Part shown: piece by piece, positions 1 to 8,846 of the stretch
How positions within the stretch are numbered: position 1 is the first letter of the stretch
Layout: every line of letters begins with the position of its first letter
NCBI GenBank assembly: GCA_002428995.1
Contig: DIYJ01000005.1
Location: 96,474 to 160,473, forward strand
From: Flavobacteriales bacterium UBA6057
GTDB lineage: Bacteria; Bacteroidota; Bacteroidia; Flavobacteriales_G; Salibacteraceae
Direction: 5' to 3'
Length of the DNA: 64,000 bases
The notes under the pieces: generated by a model
Told to the model about the DNA's origin: nothing
Seen by the model: the letters and a program-made list of their open reading frames with translations, nothing else
The model's database searches: none
Translations under genes and position numbers: made by a program

Positions 1-13
1 ACTCTGCCCAAAT

Positions 14-52
14 CCATCATCTAATCATCTGATTATCTAATCATCTAATCCC
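14..52. repeat. Short A/T-rich intergenic repeat, copy 1
   Basis: A run built from the words ATCTAATC and ATCATCTAAT, recurring every 8 to 12 bases. The same words occur at 22501-22528 and 23795-23865, always between genes and in the same orientation. It resembles low-complexity intergenic repeats seen in Bacteroidota; its function is unknown. Confidence 0.5.
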
Positions 53-140
53 AAAGCACTCTCCATGGTAAATAAGCGGATAGTCGTTTTAGGGGATTTC
101 AGTATTGGATGATGTATTACGCAATCCCCACCTTTGGGAG

Positions 141-824
141 ATGAGAGAGTCATTCCTGATCCTGTTTTCTGCGCTGCTTATGAGCGCTGGCCTTCCCAGT
201 GAAGATCCCTCGCGGGACCGTTCGGGCTTTGTGGAGCTAAAGCAAGCCATACCGGGAATCGTTTATGACATCCGCTACTTCGGGAACGACAACTTCGTTG
301 GTAAACAGGTTGATGGCTATCACAAGGCCGCTGCCTACCTCTCCAGGGAAGCAGCCAAAGCGCTGACTGAGGTTCAAAAGGAGTTAAACGCTGAGGGGCT
401 CGGGCTGAAGGTTTTTGACGCTTACAGGCCGCAAAAGGCCGTGGATCACTTCGTGCGATGGGGCAAGGACGTGAATGATACATTGACCAAAGCCAAGTAT
501 TACCCGGAGGTGGACAAAGCTCAACTGTTTGAACTGGAATATGTGGCCACCCGATCAAGCCACACCCGTGGCAGCACCCTTGATCTCACAATCATTGATC
601 TCAAAACCGGCCAGGAACTAGACATGGGAAGTCCCTGGGATTTTTTCGGGGCCATTTCTCATCACGATTCACCGTTGGTCAACGCGACTCACACCGCCAA
701 CAGAAACAAGCTACGAAACCTGATGAAGAAACACGGCTTTAAAGAGTATCCGCAGGAATGGTGGCACTACACGCTGGTGAACGAGCCTTTTCCTGACACT
801 TATTTCGATTTTGATGTCGACTGA
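141..824 (+). CDS. D-alanyl-D-alanine dipeptidase, VanX-like (peptidase M15D)
   Basis: Zinc dipeptidase expected to hydrolyse D-Ala-D-Ala in the periplasm, for cell-wall dipeptide scavenging or turnover. With the ATG at 141 the protein has 227 residues and begins with a signal-peptide-like stretch (residues 1-17). An in-frame TTG at 105 would add 12 polar residues and is less likely. Arg96 (DAYRP), His141 and Asp148 (SSHTRGSTLD), Glu206 and His209 (EWWH) have the same relative spacing as Arg71, His116, Asp123, Glu181 and His184 of VanX, so the zinc site and catalytic base look complete. No vanA or vanH homologue is nearby, so a housekeeping role is more likely than glycopeptide resistance. 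It converges with the response regulator gene, 13 bases away. Confidence 0.9.
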   Translation: MRESFLILFSALLMSAGLPSEDPSRDRSGFVELKQAIPGIVYDIRYFGNDNFVGKQVDGYHKAAAYLSREAAKALTEVQKELNAEGLGLKVFDAYRPQKAVDHFVRWGKDVNDTLTKAKYYPEVDKAQLFELEYVATRSSHTRGSTLDLTIIDLKTGQELDMGSPWDFFGAISHHDSPLVNATHTANRNKLRNLMKKHGFKEYPQEWWHYTLVNEPFPDTYFDFDVD

Positions 825-837
825 GCCTGAGGGTTGA

Positions 838-1593
838 TCAAATCAGCAGCGACCGTTTTCTGATCACCTCCAGCGCACTGTCTTTGTGGCTTTTGGAAAA
901 GGGAATTCGGGAACCATCTGTTAGAATCACAGCACCACCATCCGTCCTTACCAATTCTGAGATTTTCCGTGTGTTGATCAAATAGGATCGGTGCGGCCGA
1001 ACAAACCCCACTTGCTCCAGCGGATCCTGGATGTCGAGCATCATTCGGGAAACCAGGAGCGGTTTGGTTCCATCGTCAAAATGAAAGGAAGTGTAGGCGC
1101 CTTCAGCCTTCACGTAGGCGATACTGGAAACCTTCAGATACTTCAGTCCCGAGCGAGTGGGCACCGCAATGGGTTCCTGTTCCGAAGTCCGAAGCGCCTG
1201 AATCAAGGTTTTATACTTCTCTTTCGAGGACTTGGCAATCGCGGCCTCGGTGCGTTTCAGCGCTTCCGTAAGCTCGTCCGGATTGATGGGTTTTTCGATG
1301 TAGTCTACCGCACCTGCACGAAGGGCCCTGATCACATACTGATTGTAGGCCGTTACAAATATCACTTGCAGCTCCAAGTGCTTCACCCTGGGCAACAGGT
1401 CAAAACCGAGGCCATCTCCCATTTGTACATCGAGTAACACGATATCGGGTTTCGACTTTAAAATAAGCTGCTCAGCGGCTTGCACAGAGTCTGCCTCGCC
1501 TACGATCTCCACACCCTCAGCATGTTCTGTGACCAAGGCGCGCAGCAGCGCTCGTGTTTTTGGTTCATCGTCAACAATGACTAGTTGCCTCAT
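838..1593 (-). CDS. LytTR-family response regulator
   Basis: Two-domain regulator of 251 residues. The N-terminal receiver domain (about 1-120) has the acidic pair in IVDDE, the phosphoacceptor Asp55 in LLDVQ, the conserved Thr in FVTAY and Lys in IEKP. The C-terminal LytTR DNA-binding domain (about 145-245) contains the family pattern FVRPHRSYLIN. Its start codon overlaps the stop of the sensor kinase gene by 4 bases, so the pair is translationally coupled and is almost certainly a cognate two-component system. Targets cannot be deduced; LytTR regulators in Bacteroidota often control surface or exopolysaccharide functions. Confidence 0.93.
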   Translation of the reverse strand: MRQLVIVDDEPKTRALLRALVTEHAEGVEIVGEADSVQAAEQLILKSKPDIVLLDVQMGDGLGFDLLPRVKHLELQVIFVTAYNQYVIRALRAGAVDYIEKPINPDELTEALKRTEAAIAKSSKEKYKTLIQALRTSEQEPIAVPTRSGLKYLKVSSIAYVKAEGAYTSFHFDDGTKPLLVSRMMLDIQDPLEQVGFVRPHRSYLINTRKISELVRTDGGAVILTDGSRIPFSKSHKDSALEVIRKRSLLI

Positions 1594-4500
1594 GGTACAT
1601 CGTTTTGTGGGATTCGCAGTATCACCTTCGTGCCGCTTGGGTTTCCCTGTTCATCCTTCAGATCAATGATCTGCATTTCCAGATTCTTGCTCCGCTGAGC
1701 ATTTAGAATAATCAACCGTTCACGGATCGAATGCATCCCAAATGATTGGTGGAGCATCCCCTGCTCTTCCTTAATTCTCAACGATTCTGTGCGCCCAACA
1801 CCATCATCCTCGATCACACACTCCAAACAATCGTTCTTCATGCTGAATTGAATGGATACTGTTCCTGACTTTGTATGCTTGTTCTGCACCCCATGCTTGA
1901 TGGTGTTTTCCACGAAGGGCTGAATGATCATCGGTGGAATGAAAAGCTCCTCCGTATCAACGTTTTCTGCTACATCCACCGAGAAACTGATCTTACCTCC
2001 AAAGCGCAATGACTCCAGCTTCAGGTAATTGGACAAAACGGTGATCTCCTCATCCAGAGAAATGGTGTCCTTGGCCGAGTGATCAAGCACATGACGCATC
2101 AGCTTTGCGAAGTGCGCAATGCTCTTCAGTGCCTCAATCCTGTTTTGATTGTAAACCAGTTCCTGAATGCTGCTGAGCGCGTTGAATATGAAGTGTGGAT
2201 TCATCTGTGCTTTGAAGGCACGTTGCTCTGCCCTCAACTGATTCAGCTCCAGAATGCGCTGCTTTTCGCGAGTCCCGGACCAAAGCGCATAACTCATTGA
2301 ACCCAGAGCAATTAAAAGCATCACAATCAACAACTTAAACCACCATTTTTGATGATATGGAGTAGCGATTAAGAATTGCCTCTCCGTGGTATTTCCCCAA
2401 TCTCCGATCCCAATCCGCGCCTGTAGCTGAAAGGTGTAAGCACCAGGATCCAAATTGGTGTATTGCACACTGGTATACTCTGATTCTACCCACGTTGAAT
2501 CCAGCCCTAACAACCTGGATCGAAACCTGCGATCCACGCGTTGAAAATCCACCAGACCGAAACTCACCAGCAGACTGTTTTGCTCGGGCTCCAGTTCGTA
2601 CTTCTTTTGGGGAATCTGCAATTGATGATTGACTCTTAGATCAATGATGAGTGGCTCGGTAGACAACTCTGGACGCTTCAGTTCGCTCAAACGCTCTCGC
2701 AAGAGACCTTCATCCGTGCCCATGTAAAGATGGTCGTCCGTAACTGCCAAACCCGTCCGATACATCGTATACTCAGGCTCCACCACTCTTGGAAATAGCT
2801 TTACTGCCGGAGTATCGCCCTTCAACTCCACCCGGTAGATGCCCCTCCTCGATCTGGATTCCTGAGCCCACAGGTTTCCACCAGGGTCAATCACAGGACC
2901 GTATAAATGGACGTTCTCACCTGCGCTGTCAAGAACCAATGTGACGCTCGTGTCACCAACGATAAAAAGGCCTTTATCCTCTACCTGCGCACACATTTTA
3001 CCAGAGGCATACGCTAAGTGCATACAAGAGTATTTCGACCAATCAGCTGGGATTTGATTGGGCACTGAAGTCTCACCGTTTTTGAAAGTGAAGATGCCAT
3101 TCCCGGTGCCTAACCATATGGTTTTGGAATCATCGGCCGCCACGCACTGAATGTTGCTTACGCCCGGCAACAGGAACTCGGAATCCGCATGCATTCGGCC
3201 GTCAACGATGGTGTAAAGTTGGTGTCCGGTAACTACAACGAACGTATCTCGAGTCAAGGGTACAACGTCATAGATGTAAGACCCTCGCGCTCCCACAGGA
3301 CGCAACATCGCTGTTTCCCACTTTCCGTTTCGATAAGAGGCTACCCCATCCGAATAGACCAGCCAGAGGCGATTGGACAAGAAATCAAAGCGCACCTGAA
3401 ACGGTTCATAGTGATCGAGAACCTGACCTGCCTCATCCTTAAGCATGGGCAGGTCCAGTCGGGTTTGTCCATTCGGTCCAAGCACCTTGATGTACTCCGG
3501 CAACAAGCAATACACCTTGCTCGAATCCCGGGTCACGCTTACGATGTTTTCAAAATCGTCAAACCCATTTTGCTCTGAGAAGTAGGGTGTTGCCCGATTC
3601 GGGATGTACCCAAAACGAAGCTGCTCCGATTTCAACCAAAGGCCACCTTGTTGGTCCTCCGCAACCACGGCTATCACATCCTCGGATCGAATGCACTCCA
3701 TCGTCTCGAGTAATTTGCTCTCTGACCTATAAAGCCCGCCCACCGTGCCAATCCACACCTCCTTGCGCGAATCTTCGAACAACTTGATCACCTCATGTTC
3801 AACGACAACATGCCGGAGGAGCGAATCTTTCGAGAACTGAAACAAATCCCTAGTTCCCATGGACAGCGTGTAGGTGTTGTCCTCATGCGCCAGCAGAGTT
3901 GATTCATAGCGCGGGGTCCATGCATGGGTCTTGGCAATGACATGCACCTTACCCGCTGAATCCAGGTAGTAGATGCTAAGCCTTGCTCTGGCTTTGATAG
4001 AATCCTTGCGAGTGATAGAGAAATGAAAAGGCGTTCCATCGTCCAGGTGGGTTACAAAAAAGCCGTGGTAGGTGCCATGCTCCCGACCCAGAACAGTTTT
4101 GACCTCACCATGTGGTTCCACCACGTAGTAACCAATTCCCCGTGGCGCAAGATGCCATCGCCCCATCCTGTCTCCCCAGGCCGACTCCATTATCGGAACC
4201 GTAGTGAGGTGGCGAAACGAATCACTGTGAGTGTGAGACCGAGTCCTGTTTTTTGTCAACTCCTTAAAGCCCCCGTACAATCCCTTCCCCCACAACCGCT
4301 GATGTGCATCCTTGAAAATAGCCGGGAATGCACTTCCGTCTGTTTCGGGTGTTTCGGGCTTCACCTTGGTTATGGTCGCACCGTCAAACACCTTGGCATT
4401 GCTGTTTCCCACCATGTAGACATGACCATTGGAATCTATTTCCATGTCCCACACACTCGCCTGCGAGACTTTCGGTGTAAAATAGCTGGCAGGTATGATG

Positions 4501-4658
4501 AGAGGTTTGGGCTCCTGGGAGCGAAGGCAGACAGGTGAAAGGATCATAAAGGTCACGCACAGTCTCCAGACCCTTGAAACGCAGTGTATGCGGAGTAGAT
4601 GCTTCACAGCTTTCGATGATAGAAAAAGAAAAACGCTTAGCCAATCGCGGTGATGCAT
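1590..4658 (-). CDS. Beta-propeller sensor histidine kinase, LytS/His_kinase (PF06580) type
   Basis: Membrane sensor kinase of about 1022 residues. The large N-terminal periplasmic part carries two-component-regulator propeller blades (motifs such as VWIGT.GGLY and IWLGTGNGIF). A Y_Y_Y Ig-like domain follows (about 675-760), then one membrane helix (WWFKLLIVMLLIALG) and a coiled coil. The kinase core has the phosphoacceptor His822 in QMNPHFIFN and an ATP-binding N-box/G-box near EDDGVG. The start is uncertain: a signal or anchor sequence lies near residues 18-46, so an internal ATG could be used. It is coupled by a 4-base overlap to the downstream LytTR regulator and is a structural twin of the pair at 43.6-47.2 kb. 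The ligand is unknown. Confidence 0.9.
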   Translation of the reverse strand: MHHRDWLSVFLFLSSKAVKHLLRIHCVSRVWRLCVTFMILSPVCLRSQEPKPLIIPASYFTPKVSQASVWDMEIDSNGHVYMVGNSNAKVFDGATITKVKPETPETDGSAFPAIFKDAHQRLWGKGLYGGFKELTKNRTRSHTHSDSFRHLTTVPIMESAWGDRMGRWHLAPRGIGYYVVEPHGEVKTVLGREHGTYHGFFVTHLDDGTPFHFSITRKDSIKARARLSIYYLDSAGKVHVIAKTHAWTPRYESTLLAHEDNTYTLSMGTRDLFQFSKDSLLRHVVVEHEVIKLFEDSRKEVWIGTVGGLYRSESKLLETMECIRSEDVIAVVAEDQQGGLWLKSEQLRFGYIPNRATPYFSEQNGFDDFENIVSVTRDSSKVYCLLPEYIKVLGPNGQTRLDLPMLKDEAGQVLDHYEPFQVRFDFLSNRLWLVYSDGVASYRNGKWETAMLRPVGARGSYIYDVVPLTRDTFVVVTGHQLYTIVDGRMHADSEFLLPGVSNIQCVAADDSKTIWLGTGNGIFTFKNGETSVPNQIPADWSKYSCMHLAYASGKMCAQVEDKGLFIVGDTSVTLVLDSAGENVHLYGPVIDPGGNLWAQESRSRRGIYRVELKGDTPAVKLFPRVVEPEYTMYRTGLAVTDDHLYMGTDEGLLRERLSELKRPELSTEPLIIDLRVNHQLQIPQKKYELEPEQNSLLVSFGLVDFQRVDRRFRSRLLGLDSTWVESEYTSVQYTNLDPGAYTFQLQARIGIGDWGNTTERQFLIATPYHQKWWFKLLIVMLLIALGSMSYALWSGTREKQRILELNQLRAEQRAFKAQMNPHFIFNALSSIQELVYNQNRIEALKSIAHFAKLMRHVLDHSAKDTISLDEEITVLSNYLKLESLRFGGKISFSVDVAENVDTEELFIPPMIIQPFVENTIKHGVQNKHTKSGTVSIQFSMKNDCLECVIEDDGVGRTESLRIKEEQGMLHQSFGMHSIRERLIILNAQRSKNLEMQIIDLKDEQGNPSGTKVILRIPQNDVP

Positions 4659-4842
4659 CGCTTGACCAACAGGCAGGCTAACGATTCTCCGTGTGCGCGC
4701 CTGGCGGATTGCACTGCGAGGGCAAGTTCTGGAAAGCTCTTTCCAACGTCAAGCCCAACTTGATGGGCCGACCTTTTAAGTTGATGAATTACAGGTTTTT
4801 CCTGACGACCGATGCTCAGGAGGCTTTGCTTGCCTGTTATGC

Positions 4843-5745
4843 TTATGCCCGGTATGCGGAACGATACTCTCCCGGAGTTTGATGCTCCAACTGCTTAAAG
4901 ATGCGCATGAAATAAGAGAGATCATTAAAGCCACACTCCATGTACACCTCCTTGATCTGCAGCTCTGGGTTTTGAAGCATCTCCTTAGCCCTTTTCACCC
5001 TTGCCTCCTTGATGTACTGAATGGGTGTCTGCCCGAGCTCCTGACGGAAAACCCTGTGAAAGGTAGATTCACTCATGCATGCCTCATGGCTAAGGTCAGC
5101 GATGCTGATTTGCTCGTGAAGGTGGCGATCAATGTACTCGATCACGCCAGCCATTCGGTGAGCAGTAGGCCGACTGCCTGCCTCGTGCAGCAGCTGCTGC
5201 TTATTCTCCGCTTGCAGCACCCTCACCAGCAGTTCTTTCAGCATGAGATTTACAAAGAAGTCCTTAGAGGTATGACCTTCTGCAAAGAGGAAAATGATTC
5301 GCTGAATGATCTGGCTGATGGCTTGGCTGTTGGTAAACGAGAAATTGAAGTCTGGCATCAACCAGGCCCGACCGTCTGCCTTTCCGTATTGATCGTTCAA
5401 CTCCGAAACCACCGATCGAATCTTCTGCGGACAGATGGTCATCGCCAGGCACTTGGTAGGATTGTCCATCCTGGCTTCGGGAAAATCAATCGTCATGGTT
5501 TTGTCTGAAGGCATGATCAGCGACTCTCCGGGCAGGAAAGCAAAGGGAGCTTCATCCAGGTGCATGATCTTCTTCCCCTCTATCATGCTGGCGAATACGG
5601 GCTGATTGAACTCCAGCATGACCTGCTCGGCAAAGTGATGTGTTTCATACACGTTCAGCTCAGCTCCTTCAGCCGTGTAAACAGTACGATTCTCTACAAG
5701 TTGCTCCAGTTTGCGATCCTGGAAAAAGGTCCTTGGAAGTTGCAT
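4843..5745 (-). CDS. AraC-family transcriptional regulator (AraC_N type)
   Basis: Regulator of 300 residues. The N-terminal half (about 20-170) looks like the AraC_N ligand-binding domain (FNQPVFASMIEGKK is typical). The C-terminal half has two helix-turn-helix units (ISIADLSHEACMSESTFHRVF and the following IKEVYMECGFNDLSYFMRIF region). It is divergent from the aldehyde dehydrogenase/DUF779 operon, with a 216-base shared promoter region, so it is the obvious candidate activator of that operon, sensing an aldehyde or alcohol. This role is inferred from gene order. Confidence 0.88.
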   Translation of the reverse strand: MQLPRTFFQDRKLEQLVENRTVYTAEGAELNVYETHHFAEQVMLEFNQPVFASMIEGKKIMHLDEAPFAFLPGESLIMPSDKTMTIDFPEARMDNPTKCLAMTICPQKIRSVVSELNDQYGKADGRAWLMPDFNFSFTNSQAISQIIQRIIFLFAEGHTSKDFFVNLMLKELLVRVLQAENKQQLLHEAGSRPTAHRMAGVIEYIDRHLHEQISIADLSHEACMSESTFHRVFRQELGQTPIQYIKEARVKRAKEMLQNPELQIKEVYMECGFNDLSYFMRIFKQLEHQTPGEYRSAYRA

Positions 5746-5776
5746 GCGAATGTGGTTTTCTTCGCGGTGGTTGAGC

Positions 5777-5806
5777 CTAAACTAGTCATTTTCAGAGGTT
5801 CACAAA
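5777..5806 (-). promoter_or_regulatory. Candidate promoter of the AraC regulator
   Basis: On the minus strand a TTTG (5806-5803) is followed after 18 bases by TAGTTTAG (5784-5777). This is close to the Bacteroidota -33 TTTG and -7 TAnnTTTG elements, with one mismatch. The predicted leader would be about 25-30 bases. Confidence 0.35.
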
Positions 5807-5882
5807 TCCTGATAAATATCAGTTGAGAGGATTGTCCAATCATCTGACAGTATCGTTCAATGATCCTGGCAAAAGGTGCCTC

Positions 5883-5890
5883 TAGATTTG
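5883..5890 (+). promoter_or_regulatory. Candidate -7 element for the aldehyde dehydrogenase operon
   Basis: TAGATTTG matches the Bacteroidota -7 consensus TAnnTTTG exactly, about 70 bases upstream of the ATG at 5962. No good -33 TTTG is visible at the usual spacing, which would fit a promoter needing the divergent AraC activator. An inverted ATTG-CAAT pair lies upstream at 5831-5840. Confidence 0.4.
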
Positions 5891-5961
5891 AGCATCGCAC
5901 AGTGAAAGCCAACGGCCTGATCTACCTCGCTGCACTGTGAAAACCTTTAATACTATTCGCT

Positions 5962-7485
5962 ATGAGTGATTTAATGACGTCCACGCAAAACGCTGTGGCA
6001 AAACCTGATTTCAAGAACCAATACGAGAACTACATCGGTGGTGAATGGGTATCTCCAGCTAAGGGAGAATACTTTGAAAACATCTCACCGGTAGATGGTA
6101 ACAGCTTTACCAAAGTGCCCCGCTCGAGCAGCGAGGATGTTGAAGCTGCCATTGATGCGGCCTGGAAGGCTGCTGAAAGTTGGAACAAATCTTCTGCTAC
6201 AGAACGTAGCAACCTGCTTTTGAAGATTGCTGACCGAATGGAGCAAAACCTTGAGCTACTCGCAAGAGCAGAAACCTGGGACAACGGAAAAGCCCTTCGC
6301 GAAACGCGCGCTGCCGACCTTCCGCTGGCCATAGACCACTTCCGCTACTTTGCCGGAGTGATTCGTGCTGAAGAAGGCTCTGTAAGTGAACTGGACGCAA
6401 ACACCGTTTCTATGAATGTGCCTGAGCCGTTGGGAGTGGTCGCACAAATCATTCCCTGGAACTTCCCCATTCTGATGGCGGCCTGGAAGGTAGCACCCGC
6501 GCTGGCCGCTGGCAATTGTGTAGTTCTGAAGCCTGCTGAGCAGACTCCGGTGGGCATCCTCATCCTGATTGAACTGATCGAAGACATCCTGCCAGCAGGT
6601 GTGCTGAACGTTGTAAACGGTTTTGGAGTAGAAGCCGGAAAGCCACTCGCTTCAAGTCCTCGTGTCAATAAAGTGGCCTTCACCGGAGAAACCACTACAG
6701 GACAGTTGATCATGCAGTATGCTTCCAAAAACATCGTCCCCGTAACGCTGGAGCTGGGTGGAAAGTCGCCCAACATCTTCTTTGAGAGCATCATGGAAGC
6801 CGATGATGAGTTCTTCGATAAGTGCCTGGAAGGGGCTGTGATGTTTGCGCTGAACCAGGGAGAGGTTTGCACATGCCCTTCCCGACTGCTCGTTCAGGAA
6901 AGCATCTATGACAAATTCATGGAGCGCGTAGTAGAGCGTACCAAAGCCATCAAGCTCGGACATCCGATGGATCCTGAAACGATGATGGGCGCGCAGGCTT
7001 CAAACGATCAGTATGAGAAGATTCTCAGCTACATCGAGCTGGGGAAAGAAGAAGGATGCGAAGTGCTTGCTGGCGGAAAAGCCGCCTACAACGAAGGCCT
7101 GACGGGCGGGTACTACATTGAACCAACCATTTTGAAAGGCAACAACAAGATGCGTGTATTCCAGGAAGAAATCTTTGGCCCTGTGTTGTGTGTGACCACG
7201 TTCAAGGATGAATCGGAAGCACTGGAAATAGCCAACGACACCCTTTACGGACTCGGAGCCGGAGTGTGGACGCGCGACACGCATCAGGCGTACCAGATCT
7301 CTCGCGAGATCCAGGCAGGTCGGGTGTGGGTTAACTGCTACCACGCCTACCCTGCCCACGCTCCATTTGGCGGATACAAGAAATCAGGTATCGGACGTGA
7401 AACCCACAAGATGATGCTGAATCACTACCGCCAAACCAAGAACATGCTCATTTCTTACGACAAGAAAGCTCTGGGATTCTTCTAG
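5962..7485 (+). CDS. NAD-dependent aldehyde dehydrogenase (acetaldehyde dehydrogenase ExaC/AldB type)
   Basis: Class I-like aldehyde dehydrogenase of 507 residues, the usual family length, expected to oxidise acetaldehyde or another short aldehyde to the acid in the cytoplasm. The Rossmann fold shows PWNFP (166-170) and the G.TT.G segment (FTGETTTGQ, 240-248). The catalytic Glu264 lies in ELGGKSPN and the nucleophile Cys303 in NQGEVCTCPSR, a signature of the ExaC/AldB subgroup. The DUF779 gene follows after 3 bases and an AraC-type regulator is divergent. This three-gene arrangement is common for alcohol- and aldehyde-responsive ALDH loci. Confidence 0.94.
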   Translation: MSDLMTSTQNAVAKPDFKNQYENYIGGEWVSPAKGEYFENISPVDGNSFTKVPRSSSEDVEAAIDAAWKAAESWNKSSATERSNLLLKIADRMEQNLELLARAETWDNGKALRETRAADLPLAIDHFRYFAGVIRAEEGSVSELDANTVSMNVPEPLGVVAQIIPWNFPILMAAWKVAPALAAGNCVVLKPAEQTPVGILILIELIEDILPAGVLNVVNGFGVEAGKPLASSPRVNKVAFTGETTTGQLIMQYASKNIVPVTLELGGKSPNIFFESIMEADDEFFDKCLEGAVMFALNQGEVCTCPSRLLVQESIYDKFMERVVERTKAIKLGHPMDPETMMGAQASNDQYEKILSYIELGKEEGCEVLAGGKAAYNEGLTGGYYIEPTILKGNNKMRVFQEEIFGPVLCVTTFKDESEALEIANDTLYGLGAGVWTRDTHQAYQISREIQAGRVWVNCYHAYPAHAPFGGYKKSGIGRETHKMMLNHYRQTKNMLISYDKKALGFF

Positions 7486-7488
7486 GAT

Positions 7489-7854
7489 ATGCCGAGTGTA
7501 GAGCGCGTTTTAATCACCAGCGAGGCTGTAGCCGTTGTGGAAGAACTTCTGCAGCGGCACGCCTCATTGGTTTTCCATCAGAGCGGAGGTTGCTGTGACA
7601 GCTCCGCTCCGATGTGCTTAGAAGCCGATGACCTTTACCTGGATAACTCAGATGTTCTACTGGGAACCATTCACGGCTGCCCCTTCTACATGTCCAGCGA
7701 TCAGTTTGAATATTGGAAACACACCCAGTTGACCATTGACATAGTCGCGGGCCGTGGAGCAAGCTTCTCGCTTGAAATCCCCATGGGCAAGCGATTCATA
7801 ACCCGCTCCCGGCTCTTTACAGAAGATGAATTGAAAAGCTTCCAGAGCCACTGA
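7489..7854 (+). CDS. DUF779 protein, aldehyde dehydrogenase partner
   Basis: Small cytoplasmic protein of 121 residues that matches DUF779 along its length, including the cysteine-containing motif HQSGGCCDSSAPMC (about 30-43), a possible metal or thiol site, and GCPFYMS. The family is regularly found directly downstream of ExaC/AldB-type aldehyde dehydrogenases, as here with a 3-base gap. Its biochemical function is not established; a maturation or accessory role for the dehydrogenase is an inference from linkage. Confidence 0.9.
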   Translation: MPSVERVLITSEAVAVVEELLQRHASLVFHQSGGCCDSSAPMCLEADDLYLDNSDVLLGTIHGCPFYMSSDQFEYWKHTQLTIDIVAGRGASFSLEIPMGKRFITRSRLFTEDELKSFQSH

Positions 7855-7887
7855 AGGCTGGCGCTTAGTACTCAGTGGCATCGTTCT

Positions 7888-7919
7888 GGCTTGAACGCTG
7901 GCGGCAAGAAGCCTTTTTT
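7888..7919 (+). terminator. Weak candidate terminator after DUF779
   Basis: GGCTT (7888-7892) can pair with AAGCC (7909-7913) across a 16-base loop, followed by six T. The position, 34 bases beyond the DUF779 stop, is right, but the 5-bp stem is short. Confidence 0.35.
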
Positions 7920-8068
7920 AAGAGGATGTGTAAACGGTGAGAATACTTATCAGGAAAGACGATCACCGACAGGAAGTTAGTCTTGTAAATCAGCTGGAAA
8001 AAGGTCAACATCTGCCCCTTGCCTTAGACAGAACAAGAGGCAGATACCAACCACGATGCAGCAGCAGC

Positions 8069-8242
8069 TTAGCTACCACAGCCCACGCACTCAATCTCAG
8101 AGCTCATCGGGCGCACTCCGTTTAGCTTCATCTCCAGGTTGTGGATCTTATCTCTTACTTCCATGTCGTCCATGAAGTTACCTGTAAGCGAAGCTTTTAG
8201 AGTGTCGATTTGTTGCTGAATTTCCTGGTTCATGTGATTCAT
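8069..8242 (-). CDS. Small CxxC-type hypothetical protein
   Basis: A 57-residue protein starting at ATG 8242 (a second ATG lies at 8233), preceded by an A-rich leader. It has two predicted amphipathic helices (Ile-Gln-Gln-Gln and Val-Arg-Asp-Lys regions) and ends in a short tail, IECVGCGS, with a CxxC pair near the C terminus. No known domain is recognised. The coding look (hydrophilic, helix-rich, cysteine tail) and the intergenic position between convergent genes suggest a real small gene. The function is unknown; metal binding or redox use of the CVGC tail is a guess. Confidence 0.6.
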   Translation of the reverse strand: MNHMNQEIQQQIDTLKASLTGNFMDDMEVRDKIHNLEMKLNGVRPMSSEIECVGCGS

Positions 8243-8367
8243 TTTTTGGTCAAAGGAAGATCGTAAGCAAGAAGGCAAATCAAACGACACACGGTTTGAA
8301 GTTTTAAGGCAGGAGCTGTGAATAGAGTTATTCGAGGAGAGCCCTTGTGTTGATTCCGTTGAGGTTC

Positions 8368-8504
8368 GTCACCCTTCGAGACGCCCTCTTTTGAGGGCTC
8401 CTCAGGATGACCTTGTTGGATGTGGATGGTCATGATCCTTCGCTCAGCATAGCTGTCATGCTGAGGAGGCACGCCTCGCGTGCCGTCTCGAAGTGCGACA
8501 GCGG
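8368..8504. repeat. Compound hairpin repeat, copy 1 (left of the GIY-YIG gene)
   Basis: A 137-base imperfect inverted repeat. The left arm is CTTCGAGACG, hairpin GCCCTC/GAGGGC (8383-8398), CTCCTCAGGATGAC. The right arm, read in reverse complement, is CTTCGAGACG, hairpin GGCACGC/GCGTGCC (8468-8484), CTCCTCAGCATGAC. The spacer contains TGTGGATGGTCATGAT. Copy 2 lies in the same orientation at 8847-8975, on the other side of the nuclease gene. Confidence 0.85.
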
Positions 8505-8538
8505 AACCAACAAAAGTTCTGCATAGCTTTATCAGGAT

Positions 8539-8832
8539 ATGATGTACGTATACATCCTACGCTGCAACGACAACAGCTACTACACAGGCGTCACCAACAA
8601 CATGGAAGCGCGGTTAGAGCAGCACCAAAATGCTACCGACCCCAAAAGCTACACGGCAAGTCGCCTTCCGGTGGAGCTGGTCTTCTGTGAGCGGGTTTCA
8701 GATCCCGAAGTAGCCATCCGAATGGAGAAACAGCTCAAGGGTTGGAGTCGCAAAAAGAAGGAAGCGCTGATTCGTGGTGAATTTGAATTGCTGCCTCGTC
8801 TTTCCAGGAGAGGGTTTAAGCCTTCTTGGTAG
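8539..8832 (+). CDS. GIY-YIG nuclease-like protein (UPF0213 / YhbQ type)
   Basis: Single-domain protein of 97 residues. The GIY-YIG core is visible as YVYIL (res 3-7) and YYTGVT (14-19), followed by the conserved MEARLEQH helix, and the catalytic Glu in AIRMEKQLKGW (about 53-63). This is the usual size of stand-alone UPF0213 proteins, whose physiological substrate is poorly defined. The gene is enclosed by two direct copies of a structured repeat (8368-8504 and 8847-8975), with only 34 and 14 bases between repeat and coding sequence. This suggests that gene and repeats form a unit that moves or is maintained together. Confidence 0.9.
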   Translation: MMYVYILRCNDNSYYTGVTNNMEARLEQHQNATDPKSYTASRLPVELVFCERVSDPEVAIRMEKQLKGWSRKKKEALIRGEFELLPRLSRRGFKPSW

Positions 8833-8846
8833 CTAATGTTTGTTTT

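Noticed and set aside
105..140. TTG start for the dipeptidase
   Set aside because: The ATG at 141 begins directly at the signal peptide; the extra residues are polar and unconserved.
141..824. Vancomycin resistance locus
   Set aside because: Only a VanX-like gene is present; no ligase or dehydrogenase genes are nearby.
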